A stretch of DNA of 64,000 nucleotides from Brienomyrus brachyistius (GCF_023856365.1 NC_064554.1:7307001-7371000); one strand, 5' to 3'. Shown: positions 13,312-26,093, numbered from the stretch's first letter. Translations and numbers: made by a program. The notes: generated by a model from the sequence alone, not told the origin.

Positions 13312-13434
13312 AAATCCCAAATGAGCCTTAGGTTCAAAAATGGGTCTAGCTGGAACCCAGGAGTGTTCCTCAGGATTGTACCCATCCCAGTCAACCAGTT
13401 CCTGCCAACCATGGCCCACCAGGGAAACATTCAT
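13312..13434 (-). pseudogene. Chromodomain relic, C-terminus of gypsy pol
   Basis: The minus-strand translation contains ELVDWDGYNPEEHSWVPA, the hallmark chromodomain core found at the C-terminus of chromovirus integrases (compare the consensus pattern VDW-GY-PEE-SWVP). In chromoviruses this domain binds modified histones and directs integration. Here only about 40 residues survive, with no RT, RNase H or integrase core upstream, and the frame runs on into the 3' LTR. It lies about 60 bp from that LTR, as expected for the 3' end of pol. Confidence 0.72.
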
Positions 13435-13539
13435 AGGCTCTATACTGTGTACACTGAGCCACCTGCAATTATATGAGAGGGAGGGAGACCAGACATTTAG
13501 GGTAACAGGGGAAGTGACTACTCATTTACTCATTTAAAG

Positions 13540-14068
13540 GGGCATGGAACACTGTGCTCACTGGGAGTAGCTATCTGGTAGGTCACTGGATTCATAAATC
13601 TCATGATCCAAAAGGGCCCAATTAACGGAGGTGTGAACTTTGTGAACTCTATTCATAAAGACAAACTTGTGGTGAAGGAGGTTTTAGACCTCAGACCAGG
13701 AACTTACACTTCTCCAGCTCACACTTAATTATTTTCCACTGAAAAAGAACCACTTCTGGTTCAAGAACCAGTTCATTTCGGAACCAGATGCCAGCCAGGA
13801 GCCAGTTTCCACCAATATTTGTCTTAGCAGTCAGCACCATCGCGTCACCAATGGTGGGTGTATCTGAGTAGATGGAGTTCACATCTGGCTCCATGCAGAG
13901 GGTTAAAATAATGAAGTACAAATACTTTATTACTGTATTTGAGTAGGTTTTTTCCAAGTTTGAATTATACTTGAATATTTAAGTTATTGCTTTTACTTTT
14001 ATTTTTACTTTGCTACATTTCGAGCCAAAATTGACTTTTACTCTACATGAGGCTATTGTTACACACCC

Positions 14069-14100
<32 letters not shown>

Positions 14101-15130
14101 TTTGCAAAAAGCCTGCATTTTGCTTGAGTGTAGCGCTGCACAATTCAGAATAAAATGCAAACAGCAATTTTTTTTCACTGAGAATCAAGATCGCTAATTT
14201 CTCTCAACAATCCATTTCTCTTGTCTTTTGTGATTAATATTCTCGTTATTATTAGTTAGCATTACCTATTGTTTTTTATGAAGATCACGCCCAAAATGTA
14301 CAAATACATGGTATATTGATTAATAATATTGCCAGCCATTATTTAAAGTTTATCGATATTCAAACTAGCGGCAAAACCACACAATCATATTAAATCTCAC
14401 AGGTAATTCAATCTTTTGATTGAGATACAGAACGGGAAAAAGGAAGGAAAGAAATTAAATAAAGAAAGAGGAAAGCCAGAAGACAATGGAGGAGAGGAAC
14501 CAAGAACTCCCAAGTAAGGAGAAAAAACCTCTGGGGTCCAGGGTCAACTGGCTGCCCAACCCCCCTGGGCATACTAACATCACTGTAAACAGAAAAGAGT
14601 GGGCTTGCTTGCTAAAAGGGAGTTATATGCTGGGAATAGCAATGAAGACAAAGTCCATCAATGAGTCCATTATCCACATTAGCCTGTGTAGGGTGGTATG
14701 ATCCATCAATAAGTATTTTCTCTACGCTGGCCTGGGGTTGCCATGAAGGCTGAACCCATGACAGTTCGTAGGTCCCATTTGCGATTTCACCCCTCCAAGG
14801 GACTGAACTTCAGCTCCACCCTGGGCATCTGGACATGTGGGAGGGAAGAGAGCATGGATGGTCAGGACATGCATTGTCACCTAAATGACAAAGACATGGA
14901 GTGTAATAGACGGCATGTATGTAACGTCATTCCACTAATCTTTTATTTCAGTAAGATTTTGGTGTGATAGCTTTACTTTTATTTAAGTACGAAAGCTGAG
15001 TATATTTTACACCAATGCCTCCATGTTTGTGTCGTTCTTGTAAATAAAATAGTAAATGCACACTCATGATGTCATCACGGTTCCCCTAGGATCAAACTAT
15101 TTTTTGGTTCTACAAGTACACTTGCATTCC
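13540..15130. other. Interior of decayed gypsy element, unassigned
   Basis: Most of pol should be here but I cannot recognise it. The stretch holds a (TAA)n microsatellite at 14069-14097. At 13740-13810 a palindrome-like 'aagaaccacttctggttcaagaacc' may belong to an inserted DNA element. No usable coding sequence. Confidence 0.5.
14069..14097. repeat. (TAA)n microsatellite
   Basis: About nine to ten uninterrupted AAT/TAA units. Confidence 0.95.
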
Positions 15131-15885
15131 TACAATCCAATCAGGACAAACCATTTCTTGATTTGGATTAGAAGTGATGAATGCATTCCGGAATGGCCCC
15201 CAACCCTGCTGCACACTGAGAAAAAAGATATCCAGACCTTCTGCAGTACAGACATCTTCTATCCCATCTTTGTCTGTCTCTATCCTCATGACTCAAGTGA
15301 GATTTGTCTAGCTACAGTACACTGGCTCCTCAAAGCCCTTAGGATCAAGCAACCCATGTAGTGAACTTATATATCCCTCAGCAGACAGGGCTGGAGGGAA
15401 GGGTCATATGCGGACGTCCAGACGAGTGCCAATTGATAGGTGATCTTCCACAGTCCTGCCCCACTCCCTGTTCACTAGTTCATTCTTGATGGAGTCTGAA
15501 AGACTGTGAGAGAAGGTGGTCATCAGTGACTCTCCCAGCAAATTTGAGCCAAAAGGGTTCTGAGCTCAACAGTGCACTCGGCCACCGAGTGCCTCCCTTG
15601 TCGGAGCACAATAAGATGTCTCACGTCCTTTGAACCATGGCCACGATGGTCAAAAATTTCTCTCGGGCATTGCACAGACTTAACAGACTAAGGACTGCTG
15701 AGATGAGGCCTGGGGCACTGTTGGGGTGCAGACTCGCATGTCCTGAAAGACCTCTACTAGTCTATTCATTGACTCATTCAGTTGATGAAACTCATCCTGT
15801 TTTTGCACGGCATGAATTCCTGGTAAGTCAGCACACTGTACGTCTTCAGATTCTGCTATGCTTGGGTTTGGCTCAGTCATTCGGT
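15130..15885 (-). pseudogene. gag relic of decayed gypsy element
   Basis: The minus-strand reading begins near 15885 just inside the 5' LTR, where an acidic N-terminal Gag-like stretch is open. Further on, around 15213-15254, the translation CLYCRRSGYLFSQC has the C-X2-C-X4-(H)-X4-C spacing of a retroelement zinc knuckle, with tyrosine replacing the histidine. Several stops and frame changes lie between. The mutated metal ligand and the stops mark it as dead. Confidence 0.55.
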
Positions 15886-15913
15886 TATGAGATGGCTGTC
15901 TCAGCAATGTTGT

Positions 15914-16225
15914 GACTTCACAGGACACAGGACAGTTCTTCAAATGGATCTTCAGCCCCAACGGAAAAATCCAACGCAGTCCACGTAAGAGAAAAACAAT
16001 GAACTGTCATATTAAAGGTTCACTGTGGGTCACAAACACTCAAGAGCCTCAAATGACTGAGACCTGTCTGTGAGAACCAGGCAGCTTAAATACTTGCCTA
16101 TTGAGCAGGTAATGGTCAGCAGGTGTTCCTCTGGAAGAGTACAGGGATGGAATTTTCAGGAAGGCTTCGGCTTTTATTTCTTCCCTGGGTGGTCACCTCT
16201 GCTCCTTCCCGCAGACACAGTGACA
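15914..16225 (-). repeat. 5' LTR of the decayed gypsy element
   Basis: On the minus strand it starts TGTCACTGTGTCTGCGGG at 16225 and matches the 3' LTR at 12950-13251. The inner boundary lies near 15914, with gag-like sequence directly after. A TGG primer-binding site is not obvious, which fits decay. Confidence 0.58.
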
Positions 16226-17264
16226 GCTGTGTTATCAATATGTACGTTTTTTCTTTTTAAATAATTCTTTTAAGTGAGTCCTTCCACACTGTATTCCACA
16301 CTAATGAAATTGCACGCCAAAAATTGGAGTGAGCTGACATTAGCTTTGTAGCTGTTCTAATATTTAGAAAAGCATTAAATGATGGTGCTGCATTGTCCAG
16401 GAGTTAATGCAGCTCATAGATAGTGCTGTAAAATGACAAGCTTTACCAGAATGCGAATCAACAATCCCTTCAATACAAAAGCAGCTTTTGGGGCCAGAGT
16501 GTAGCTACTGCAGTCTTGTTGGGTCACGTTGTTCAGTAAAGTGCCCTTGTGTAAAGGACTTAACCTGCGCAGTGATTCAGTAAATTTATTCAGCAGTATA
16601 AATGGCTATTAAAAGGGGGCTGTTATAAATTGCTTTGCATCCAATGTAGGACATATTTGGGACTTTTGATCAGACATTAAGGTAGAGTGGGCTCTTTCCA
16701 TTAACTGCAATTTTATATGGCTTAAAATGCCAAATTGGAGGGGGGAATGTGATCAATTGCCAGACGTGATTTATCTGTAATTGCTGGTCTTCCTTCCACA
16801 TCTTCCCTATATTCTGATAAACCTATAACAATTATATGTGTATATAATTGTCAAAATGAAGACTGAGTTCACTGAAACCGGGTTTGCTGTAGCAAAATCA
16901 GACAAACGCTACCCAAAATGAGCCAAACCACCCAGATTGCCAGGTTTCTGGGACTAGGGTGTGATGACCGGATGGAAGGTTCCGGAACAGAGCGTGCAGG
17001 TGGAGGCATGGACGGCTGGTGAAGCGGAGGAAACTAAAAGCAGGACACGATAGTTAAAAAAAGAAAAACCAAAAGGACAAATGATGGGATCAACAGAACT
17101 GGGCCCAAGCAAAGCTCACTGCTCACTGCATGGGACTTAAGGTCCTGGGGTCGTGTGTTTCTAACAACAACAATGCACAGAACATTTACTGTCTATCTAT
17201 TTCTTTAATATGATAACCAAGACAAAAATCCCTCCCACCCCTAATCACTTCTCTCTTTTAATGT
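16226..17264. other. No gene; weak SINE/LINE-tail remnant
   Basis: Around 16500-16680 there are phrases like those in SINE bodies ('aaaggacttaacctg', 'cagtataaatggct'), but they are too decayed to classify. Otherwise unique sequence. Confidence 0.4.
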
Positions 17265-17575
17265 GAGGGGGGCCTGGAGTCTATCCCAGGCAGAATAAGA
17301 TCGACATGTTTTAACACCCTGGATGGGATGCCGGTCCATCGCAGGACACTAACACAGACACACACACAGTAATATTCTATGGACAATTTAGAGATGCCAT
17401 TTAGCTCAAATGCAAGCCTTTGGATTGCAGAAGGAACCTAGAGAACCCAGGGGAGATCCACAGCAAAGAGGGAGAACCTCCAACCTCCGGACATGGAGAG
17501 CCAGAGGGGATTGTAAACCGCCAACCTATGCAGCTGAGATATACTGTAACAGTGCTAGCCACTGAGCCACTGTGC
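17265..17575 (-). repeat. Old SINE copy, minus strand
   Basis: The segment runs 'ggagtctatcccaggcagaa', 'gatgggatgccggtccatcgcaggac', 'ggagaacc', ending 'gtgctagccactgagccactgtgc', which on the minus strand is the 'gcacagtggctcagtggctagcac' head of the abundant fish SINE class. It is more diverged than the copies at 5202-5558 and 23707-24062. Confidence 0.65.
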
Positions 17576-17600
17576 TAAGCAAGGTCTACATTTATACCAA

Positions 17601-18575
17601 CACTCCTTACTTAACGATCTAATTGTCTAACGACGGCCCAGATCAGTTCTGTGACCAGTCGACATTGTACGCTGCATGAGAACTTTGCTCATGGAAATGG
17701 CAGTGCGGCATCTGTGCGTTGCATTGTGGGATAGGAAACCTCCAATAGCATGTAAAGGTACTTTTTTCCTATGTCTTATTTTTTTTAACCAACTTTGAAA
17801 GCAATGGCTGTAAGTTTTTTTTACTTATTTCATATCTTAGTTAATATGTTCAAAGTAACGTATTTTTTACGTGCTGTTCAGTAATGTGCAAAAGGACGCT
17901 AACAGTGATTCACTGGATTGCAGAGATGTGAATTTGCAGTACGTGCCTGTACCTGTTATCATTTCATTTATTTGCAATTCCGTTAATGATTGGTGTCAGC
18001 ACTTATTGACCTGCTTGTTATACCTTTGCTATACTAGCTAAGAGAAAAGATAAGTCTTTTCTGTGTTTTGTTCATTACAGTTTCACTCATAGGTCACATA
18101 CGGAGAAAATACGTAATGGGAACAGTGCACTGTTTATTAAAGTATACAGAACACTACTGTATAAAATTTATAAATATACTAACAATGTAATAAATGGTGC
18201 AAAGGTGACATTAACCAATATCTAAAGATTTGACACAAACCCATTCCCAGTACAGTATGCTTAAAATATTGGTAAGGGGTGGCTCATCGCTTATCAATTT
18301 AATTGATACCTCTGTGGGGAAATTGTCTTTACGCCTCCCTCAGCTTGCTCCATGTAGAGTAAGCTGTTTGTGAAGGGCTGCCACCTGCAATGGCGCCCAG
18401 GGAGCTGGGGGTTACAGGCCTTGCTCAAGGAGCCACAGACATGCTGTGGCTGGGTTTGAACCTGTGACCTACTGCTTACAGGCACACAGGCTTAGCCCAC
18501 TGCACCACACGCTGTCCCCGTTATTGACCAATTCGCTTAAAGACCTACTTGTAGGAACTCGTTAAGTCAGGAGTG
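17601..18575. mobile_element. TIR DNA transposon remnant with nested SINE
   Basis: The left end CACTCCTTACTTAACGA (17601-17617) matches the reverse complement of 18559-18575 with one mismatch. Similarity continues further in with gaps ('aacgac' motifs). The element is about 975 bp with no coding capacity. A SINE at 18270-18519 sits just inside the right end. I do not recognise the superfamily; the CACT terminus recalls CACTA or Chapaev, but no target duplication is clear. Confidence 0.6.
18270..18519 (-). repeat. tRNA-headed SINE nested in a TIR element
   Basis: On the minus strand it begins 'ggggacagcgtgtggtgcag' (A-box region) at 18519. A B-box-like 'aggttcaaaccc' follows, then a 'ccttgagcaaggcctgtaac' body like those at 8340-8525 and 51625-51800. 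It is non-coding. Its head explains the tRNA-like look of this stretch. Confidence 0.72.
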
Positions 18576-20271
18576 CCTGTATTTTATTGTAACGATAGCG
18601 AACTATTGAAGTTAAATAAAATAAAAACAAACATTGAGTCCATGTGACCGGAATTTTCATCAGTTATGATTTGTCCTAATTTGATTAAATATTTAGCAGG
18701 TGAGAATGAATTACATGATTCAATCACTGAGACAAGCTGAGTATCATAACTGAAATGACTAGTTTTTGTGTAAGCGTCGAAGCTTTAGTACTGTATACCC
18801 TAATTCCATATCATCTTTTCTTTATCATATTGATTATGATTAGTATCACTCTCAGTTAGTCCTGAAAATGACTGGATATGAAGATGTGCATGTGTCGATG
18901 TGGCCATCTTGGTTCTCATTGGAAAGCTTTCTTCCTTTCTTTCTTTCATTTTTTCTTTCTTTATTTAATTAAAATTAAAGATTATTATAGTTGCTAACAA
19001 GAATTTCTCCATACTGAAGTCACCTTTTCAAAACTCTCCACACAGGGAACACGATAGACGCCTGTGTAGACTAAGCTGTTTTTACCGTACTTGTGCAGTT
19101 TCCATAAAGTTCTGAAACACTACTACAGTACATTCTATTGAAATCCACAGTAAACTGACCTGTGCAATGCAGCAACAAATGTATCCATTAACGGCGGTAA
19201 TGCTAAGTGTTCACAGTGCGAGGGCTGCCCACTTAGCGTAGTGAGATTTTCAATTTGTGACAAGTATACACATGCACTTACATGTACTGTATGTAACGGT
19301 TTTATTACCTTTATTACTAGTCTGCAGGGTTTGCACACTACTTCAGCACTTTTGATGCAGCTGATTTTAGTTTTATAATGGAATAATATAGATTTGCCGT
19401 AATCTGTGATGGCAAAGAATTTAAAATGCCAAAAGATTTGTAATTTTGTTTGGTTAACTTCTGGTTAAGGTTGGGGCTGGGTAGGGGTTAAGGTTGTCAT
19501 TGTGGGGGTCAGGTTGAATGAATTATATGCAAAAGCATAAAGATAGTCACTGAAGAATTGTATTCTACAATATATTACATTTTCTAGAGTGAGAAGGTGT
19601 TACTCTGTACTGGAACATTGATTTATGTGAAAAATCAAACATACCTCAAAGACAAAATGATACATCTGTTACTTATCAACTTCCTGTTGATAGTGTTTCT
19701 CAGGTTATTGTGTTTTGTGTGACAAAGGATGTTTGCTGGGTGAGAACATTTGTCAGTGATTGTTATGGTATGGCTTTATTTTGCAACATGCATGAAGTGT
19801 TTCGATGGTTTTAGTGCATTTTGGAGGTGGCGTTAACTGTGGGGGGGCCACGATGAATGTCAGTCATGTGTGAAGAGTTTTGAAAAAGTGAATTCAGTAT
19901 AGAAAAATGCTTGTTAGCATTCCATTACACAGTGTATGCAGTCCAGTGCATGCTTATGTATGTGACAAATGAAACAATTGTGTTTCAGGTCAAATTTCTA
20001 TTTTGTTTTGCAAAACAAACAAACAAACAAATAAATCAATGACATTTCCATTAATAAAACTTAACCGTGTTCTGCATTTTAAATAGATGGATGGATGGAT
20101 GGACGGATGGATGATAAAGTAATATCGTAGCATACTTGTACTGTATAGCAACTATATGATAGAGTATATAATCCTGGTACATGGGCCTTTTAAATTATTG
20201 CCTTTACATTTAATGCACTGAAGAATTACTGGATTTTCATATGTAGGATCTGAATTTCTGCAAGACGTATT
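18576..20271. other. No gene; repeat fragment at 19440-19530
   Basis: Mostly unique. 19440-19530 ('ttttgtttggttaacttctggttaagg ... gctgggtaggggttaagg') matches the interior of the dispersed repeat at 54670-54875. Short simple repeats include an AAAC tract near 20010-20035 and a (GGAT)n tract at 20086-20114. Confidence 0.5.
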
Positions 20272-20702
20272 GGTAACACTACTTAAAGCTGTCATATATA
20301 ATGCATTACAGATACCTTCATAATGTAACGTAACAGTTGTTATAAGAATTAATAAAGCATTATAACATTTTCTATTGACAATTATAAGGCATTATATTGC
20401 TTATTTTAATACTTCTATAACTCATCTATAACACACTGTAATTGTACTATACCTTCATAAAGCATTAAAATGGTCAGTATAATAATTAAGGATGCTTTGT
20501 TCTGCATTATGAAGGTATTTATAGTGTATTACACATAAGAGCTTCATACAGTATTCATAATGCATAATAAACATGGCTATAACGTGTTTTGTCTTTTTAT
20601 AAATATAAATAGCCACGTTTATAATGCTTTATGAATGCATTAAAATGTGTTATGAATGTGCTCATAGGTTCTCATATACATGGCCTTAACAGAAAGTTAC
20701 CG
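20272..20702. mobile_element. MITE-like TIR repeat
   Basis: It begins 'ggtaacactacttaaagctg' and ends 'cttaacagaaagttacc', giving short imperfect inverted ends. The interior is made of near-palindromic variations on 'cataatgcattataa'. This architecture matches the abundant non-autonomous elements of fish that start GGTAACACTTTA. No coding capacity. Confidence 0.62.
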
Positions 20703-21440
20703 AAGCATTTTTACCAGAAGAAAGTCATTTCACTATGATAGGAGACAAGACACACTTAATGTTGTTCTCAGATGGTGACACGGAGTGCAACTTTGTCCCC
20801 TCACATTTTCTGAGAAAGAGAGAGCTAAGCGATGCCCTACAACATCCCTACAGTGACATTCACATTGCCTGGAAATTGCCTACGAGGACTGAATTTCAGT
20901 GTATGAATCTATATTCCATTGTGGCACAGGTGCCCAACAGCAAAAAAGAAATCTGTAGTGAATGTTGAAGCCTCAGGCAGTCTTGGAAGGCCCTAGGCTT
21001 GCTCTATTTGACTTCAAGGACTTAAAGGGCCTTATGATGCCCTCTGAAATGGGGTACAGATTTCTGAAGTAAAAGTAATTCACCTGCCTCCAGCTATCCG
21101 TGGCAGTGGGGCCTATGGCCAGCACTGGGCTACAGTATGTGTTGTGCTTTGCGGAGCTCAGTTTGCTGAAGTTGGTATAGGACGGTTGAGCCATATTGCT
21201 GGTCCTTGAGGTGCTTCAATGATTCAAAAATTAAGATGGATTTCCATAACATGTTCGATTTTGTGTACGATCACTCAGTCTATTTTGCCAGTTCTCCAAC
21301 CCTGAAACCTGGTAGTTAGCTGATTAAGATGTGTTAGAGCAGGAAAATCTACAAACTGTTAGATTCTGGCCCTCCAGGACACCTACTAATTCTTCAAATG
21401 GCATATGACCCATATAGTATACAGACCATAGACGCTGTTG
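20703..21440. other. No gene; small repeat fragment
   Basis: At 21280-21385 a 'ccaaccctgaaacctgg ... gctgattaagatgtgttagagcagg ... ggccctccaggac' block resembles a common teleost interspersed repeat. The rest is unassigned. Confidence 0.45.
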
Positions 21441-23665
21441 AATATTTATTATATATTATATCAGAGATTTCAATATACATGTGAACATACAGTCTGATGT
21501 CTTCAGCAAAAGTTTCCTGTCTCTCCTGGACTATGTTAGTTGTTACCAGCACATAACGAGACCATCGCATGTGTATAATCATACTCTAGACTCAAATATC
21601 ACTCAGTTTAGGTCCATCATGTGAATAAGTCCAAATCTGACCATTTTCTAATCACCTTCGTGAATCAGCCGCCCTCTCTGACTATGGTGGAGAAGAATAT
21701 TATGATACGTCGCCTAAATGATAGGAATTCTAGAAATAAACTATTTATCAATGCAGAAAGTAATGTGAACTTCATATCTCATATAACAGATATTGACACC
21801 ACGTGACTTTAATACTGTGATGAGTCAGGTTTTGGATGAAATGGCACCTTTGAAAAATAAAGTAGTCAAAACCACCAGACATTCCCCATAGCATAATGAT
21901 CAAACCCGCTCTCACTGAACAAACAGGAATGCAGCAGATTAGAGCACAAATGGAAATCTACGGGGTTAGAGGTGTTCCAGTTACCATGGTCCATCAGCCT
22001 GTAACAATCCAACAAGCCCTATATAGGGTGCTATCAGCCTATTACTCTTACCTTATTGATTGCAATAAAAATAATCATAAAATTACAAACATTAGACTTC
22101 AAAATGTTCAAATGGCTCACAAATAACTCTGATACAAACACCACATGCACACACTCTTAACGATTTTGAATTAATAACTGAACTGGAGTTAAAAACAATA
22201 GTAACTAAAACCAAACCGACCACTTGTCCCCTGGATCCAATCCCCACTCAACTTAAAAAAACCCTGGGAGGTTCTAGTAAGACCTTTAACTTCCATACTG
22301 AATGTATCCCTGTCCTCAGGTGACGTGCCTGAGCAATTTAAAGTAGCAGTAATGAGACCACTACTGAAGAAACCAACAGTTACAGACCTGTCTCTAATCT
22401 TTCATTCCTGTCCAAAGCTCTGGAGAAGATAGTTGGTGCTCAACTTCAGTCATACTTGGGGACACTCGACATACTGGATAGATTCCAGCCTGGGACACAG
22501 CACTGAAACTGCCTTAACTAAAGTTGTAAAATGATGCTGACAATCCGACTGTGCTATGGCTTTTGGACCTTAGAGCGGCTTTTGACGCTACTGTTGACCA
22601 TTTTACTGTATTACAAAGACTTAAATTTGTAGCACACTTCGTGTTGAAGTGGTTAGAATCCCATTTGATAATTGATATGAATATGGTCAAGCATCAAATA
22701 ACTGTAACACATCTTCAATGTCACCGCTCAAATACGGAGTGCCACAGGGATCAGTTATTGGTCCTTTATTGTTTTCTACAGTATCTACATGCTGCCATTA
22801 GGTAACATAATGAGAAAACTTAACGTTAATTATCACTCCCATGCCAGCAACACCCAAATACACGTTTCAGTTACGCCTAATGACCCTGCATCTATTGCTA
22901 CTTTAGCTAACTGCTCTAAGAACGTAAAGACCTGGATGGTTGAAAACTTTTAATCACTAATAGCTCAGAAACTCAAGATGCTATTGTTTGGAAGCAAGTC
23001 TGCAGATAGTCTCCGTACTTCTCTCCAAGGGGCTGAACTTTTCCCTTGGCAGCTCAGCCAGTAACCTGGGTAGCATCTTAGATACAAGCCTCTCGTTCAA
23101 ATCACATGTGGACGCAGTATCAAAAGTGTGCTTCCTACAGCTACGTGATGTTGCCAAATTATGACAATTCCTAACTATCTTTACTGGGAAATTAATACAT
23201 GCCTTTGTATAGAGTAGGTTAAACTACTGTAATGCTCTGTTATCTGGGAGTACACACCACACATTAAACACCTTGTAGCGTATTCAGAATGCAGCAGCTT
23301 GACTTGTCACCAGGAGCAGGAAGTTGAACACATAATCCCTGCTCTTAGTTCCCTGCACTGGCTTCCTGTTAGGTTCAGGGCTGACTTCAAAGTTCTCCTA
23401 CTTGCATATTAGGCACTTAAAAGTTTCGCACCTGCCTACCTGACAGAATTACTTCAAATTTACAAACCACCTCATCCACTCAGATCACAGAACACAGGTT
23501 TCCTTGTCATTCCGCATATAAACTGACAGCTGGCGGTAAAACCTTCTGCTTCACGGCCCCTAAACTGTGGAATGGGTTGCCAGCCTGTGTTCGGGATGCT
23601 GAATCAATCTCAGTCTTTAAATCTCGACTTAAGTCCACTTCAGCACTTGCAGGGGGTCATTTAAG
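21440..23665 (+). pseudogene. Decayed CR1/Rex1-type LINE (endonuclease-RT)
   Basis: Plus-strand fragments in several frames keep the LINE order. A GDFNIH-like endonuclease motif lies near 21463-21480 (seen as DFNIH). A linker with 'YYSYLIDCNKNN' follows near 22045-22070, then an RT fragment 'LDLRAAFDATVDH' near 22560, a 'GVPQGSVIGPLLF' block near 22735-22775, and C-terminal 'LHWLPVRFRADFKVLLLAY' near 23355-23410. The 3' end of the ORF has 'APKLWNGLPACVRDAES' near 23560-23605. Many stops and frameshifts interrupt it. A SINE follows about 40 bp downstream. The superfamily is clear; the family (Rex1 or another CR1/L2 relative) is not. Confidence 0.8.
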
Positions 23666-23706
23666 TGTTTTTGATTGTTTCAAAATAATGGAAAATATGT
23701 TAAGCA

Positions 23707-24062
23707 AGGGGGTAGTGCAGTGATTAATACTGTTCCCTCACACCTCTGGGACCCGGGTTCGAGTCTCTGCCTGGGTCACATGTGTGCGGAGTTTGCATGT
23801 TCTCCCCATGTCGTCATGAGGTTTCCTCCAGGTACTCCGGTTTCCCCCCACAGTCCAAAAACGTGCTGAGGCTAATTGGACTTGCCCGTAGGTGTGCATG
23901 TGTGAGTGAATGGTGTGTGAGTGTGCCCTGCGATGGGCTGGCCCCCCATCCTGGGTTGTTTCCTGCCTCATGCTCATTGCTTCTGGGATAGGCTGCGGAC
24001 CCCCCGCGACCCAGTAGGATAAGCGTTTTGGAAAATGGATGGATGGATGGATGGATGGATGA
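23707..24062 (+). repeat. tRNA-headed SINE with (ATGG)n tail
   Basis: The head 'ggtagtgcagtgattaatac' and B box 'gggttcgagtc' are followed by the same body as the copy at 5202-5558, in the opposite orientation. It ends in (ATGG)n at 24033-24062. Flanking 'atgttaa' on both sides is a possible short target duplication. The tail type implies mobilisation by an RTE-like LINE. Confidence 0.85.
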
Positions 24063-26093
24063 ATGTTAAAAAAGTAGTTTAGCGCCATCCCTTTTGCAAG
24101 AAATCTTTGAGCCAATCATAATCATTCTCATTCTTCCTGTTGGACACACCCACAGATGGTGTGACACGTTTGTGAGACATTTAACAAAAAAGAGTGAGAA
24201 GGAGAAAAGTGAACAAGAGCTGGTCACCAAAAGAGATTCGGCTTCTGCTGAATGGAAATATTTTAAATTCCACAGAGATAATATAGAGCAAAGGCAAGGG
24301 GCACTGCTTCCTGTCTGTTGATACAACTTGCAGCAACATCACCAATGTGTCTGACACACTTTATTTTAACATCATGCAGCCCTAGAGATAAGGAGAATGA
24401 ACTGATTACAGAGCGTCGCTACTCCCCCCACCACATGACAAGCTATTTCCAAAAAAGTCTAACAATCTTACATCTTCAGGCCTAAGTTTTAATTTTAACA
24501 TCAAACCATTGACATCAGACTGAGGGCAGTTTGCTTATCCATGTCAGACAAACTTTTAGAAATCGGCTTGTTTGGTTAAAATCTCCTGAATTTACATTAG
24601 AAAATGTATGGGCATGTGTTGTGGGAGTTGTTTGGGTGTTTCAAGCATTTTATTTCAGGAAGGTCCGATGGCTTGTGCTGTTTTCAAATATGGGCCACAG
24701 GGTAAATGGCTACAGCATCATGGCAGATGCTGTAAAAAACAACCAAAACCTGCCATCAGTACAGCAGAAGGTGTCAAGATTGCATCAAATTAAATCTCCA
24801 CATTCCGCCTGAGATCTGTGAATTTTTTTGTCAGGTTTTTCTCGAATGCAAATTTACTACGACTCTACTATGCAATTGGCATTTATTTCTGCTGTTGCGG
24901 TATGTGCGCATCTGGGAACATGTATGAGGGGGGCACTAGGCTGTTCATGCCCCCCCCCCCCCCCCAAGCTCAATAAGCAGGTCTCAGAGCCGATAAACAA
25001 ACACCAACACTAGGGATAGAGGAGTAAGACGAGAATTAAATTACAGCTTAAGACTAAAGACTTAACTCTCCAGGCAGTAAGCATGAGCGAAGATCTTCAC
25101 AAGCTTTCCCCTGACAGACGCTCTGTCCCACGAACCAGAGGGAAGATTTGCGGACGCACTGGAACGGCCCACCCTCCATTATCCACACTTCTCTAATTTT
25201 ACTGGCAATTCTTTCTCTTTCACTGACCCTGAGTAACACATCCACTGACCTCCCTCTGATTGCCATTGTTCTCACACACCAACTGGCACTGCAAAGTTTA
25301 ATTTGCGATAATTCCCCCTACTCCCGTTTCCAAGCAGAGCTCAGTGCTCTTTCTTTGTCCATTGTGGGGAGGTAAAAACAAAAAGACACAACATAATATG
25401 CACTAAAACAAATAAGCCAGTGCTGAGGAATAGTTAGTCAAATGAATAAAAGGATGTAGCCCCACTGCCAGTGAGTGTTTTCCAATTCCAGCCTTGAAAC
25501 TCCCTTTGGTGCCTTTCTTTAGCCCTTCACTGCACTTTTATTTATCTGTTTGGTGGTGTATATAAGGGCATTTAGATTTAGTTTTCCACATCTGGCTGGT
25601 GTTAATGTAACTTTTACATTCCTCTGAGGAAAAGCATGTACTGCTGTTGAACAAGTTTTCCAAAGATGATTCACTGGGTCATTTGGGGACAAATACAGAG
25701 AGCAGGAGATCTGAAGGGCAAAATCTCAAAAGAAACAATTCAGCTTTATGTTGATAATAGATATATTCATGTGGCTGGAGAAAAATATAACTGCAATCTC
25801 AAAATGAAAGGTTGCAGTGCTAATATTTATCGGTACAAAAGGGAAAGGCCTCGCACTAGACTGTTGTCCGCATTCCCAGTGGGACATATGACATATGCTG
25901 AACAGTCAGGCAACAAAAATCAGTAAAACATTGTTGGAAGGCATTCGACTCAGAGTAACTTGGCTTCCGCAGACGGCTCCAGATGACACATTGCCCACCA
26001 CCATGCAGCCTGTTCATATATTTCTGCTGAACTTCCATCTTCATTTAAATGTGTTACGTTCTCAGTGCTTGCTTGGTATTTTTTTACACAGAA
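24063..26093. other. No gene recognised
   Basis: Unassigned sequence. Contains a 16-C run at 24950-24965. Frames such as 24531-24812 have no recognisable domain. Confidence 0.5.

Larger units (their letters stand above)
12950..16225 (-). mobile_element. Decayed, internally deleted Ty3/gypsy (chromovirus) retrotransposon
   Basis: Two related segments of about 300 bp at 12950-13251 and 15914-16225 act as the LTRs. They share blocks such as 'acttcaca', 'gttcttcag', 'gagaaccag' and 'aatggtcagcaggtgt', and both end in '(g)ctccttccgcag'-type sequence. Between them, on the minus strand, lie a gag relic with a mutated zinc knuckle and a chromodomain relic next to the 3' LTR. That order (gag near the 5' LTR, chromodomain near the 3' LTR) is right for a chromovirus. 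Most of pol is missing and the LTRs are strongly diverged, so this is an old dead copy. Confidence 0.68.

Noticed and set aside
23738..24115. 125-codon minus-strand open frame
   Set aside because: It is antisense to a SINE (23707-24062) and has no protein similarity I recognise.
24950..24965. C run as a regulatory i-motif/G-quadruplex site
   Set aside because: A plain homopolymer (like those at 7829 and 46370). It is common in fish genomes and nothing nearby suggests function.
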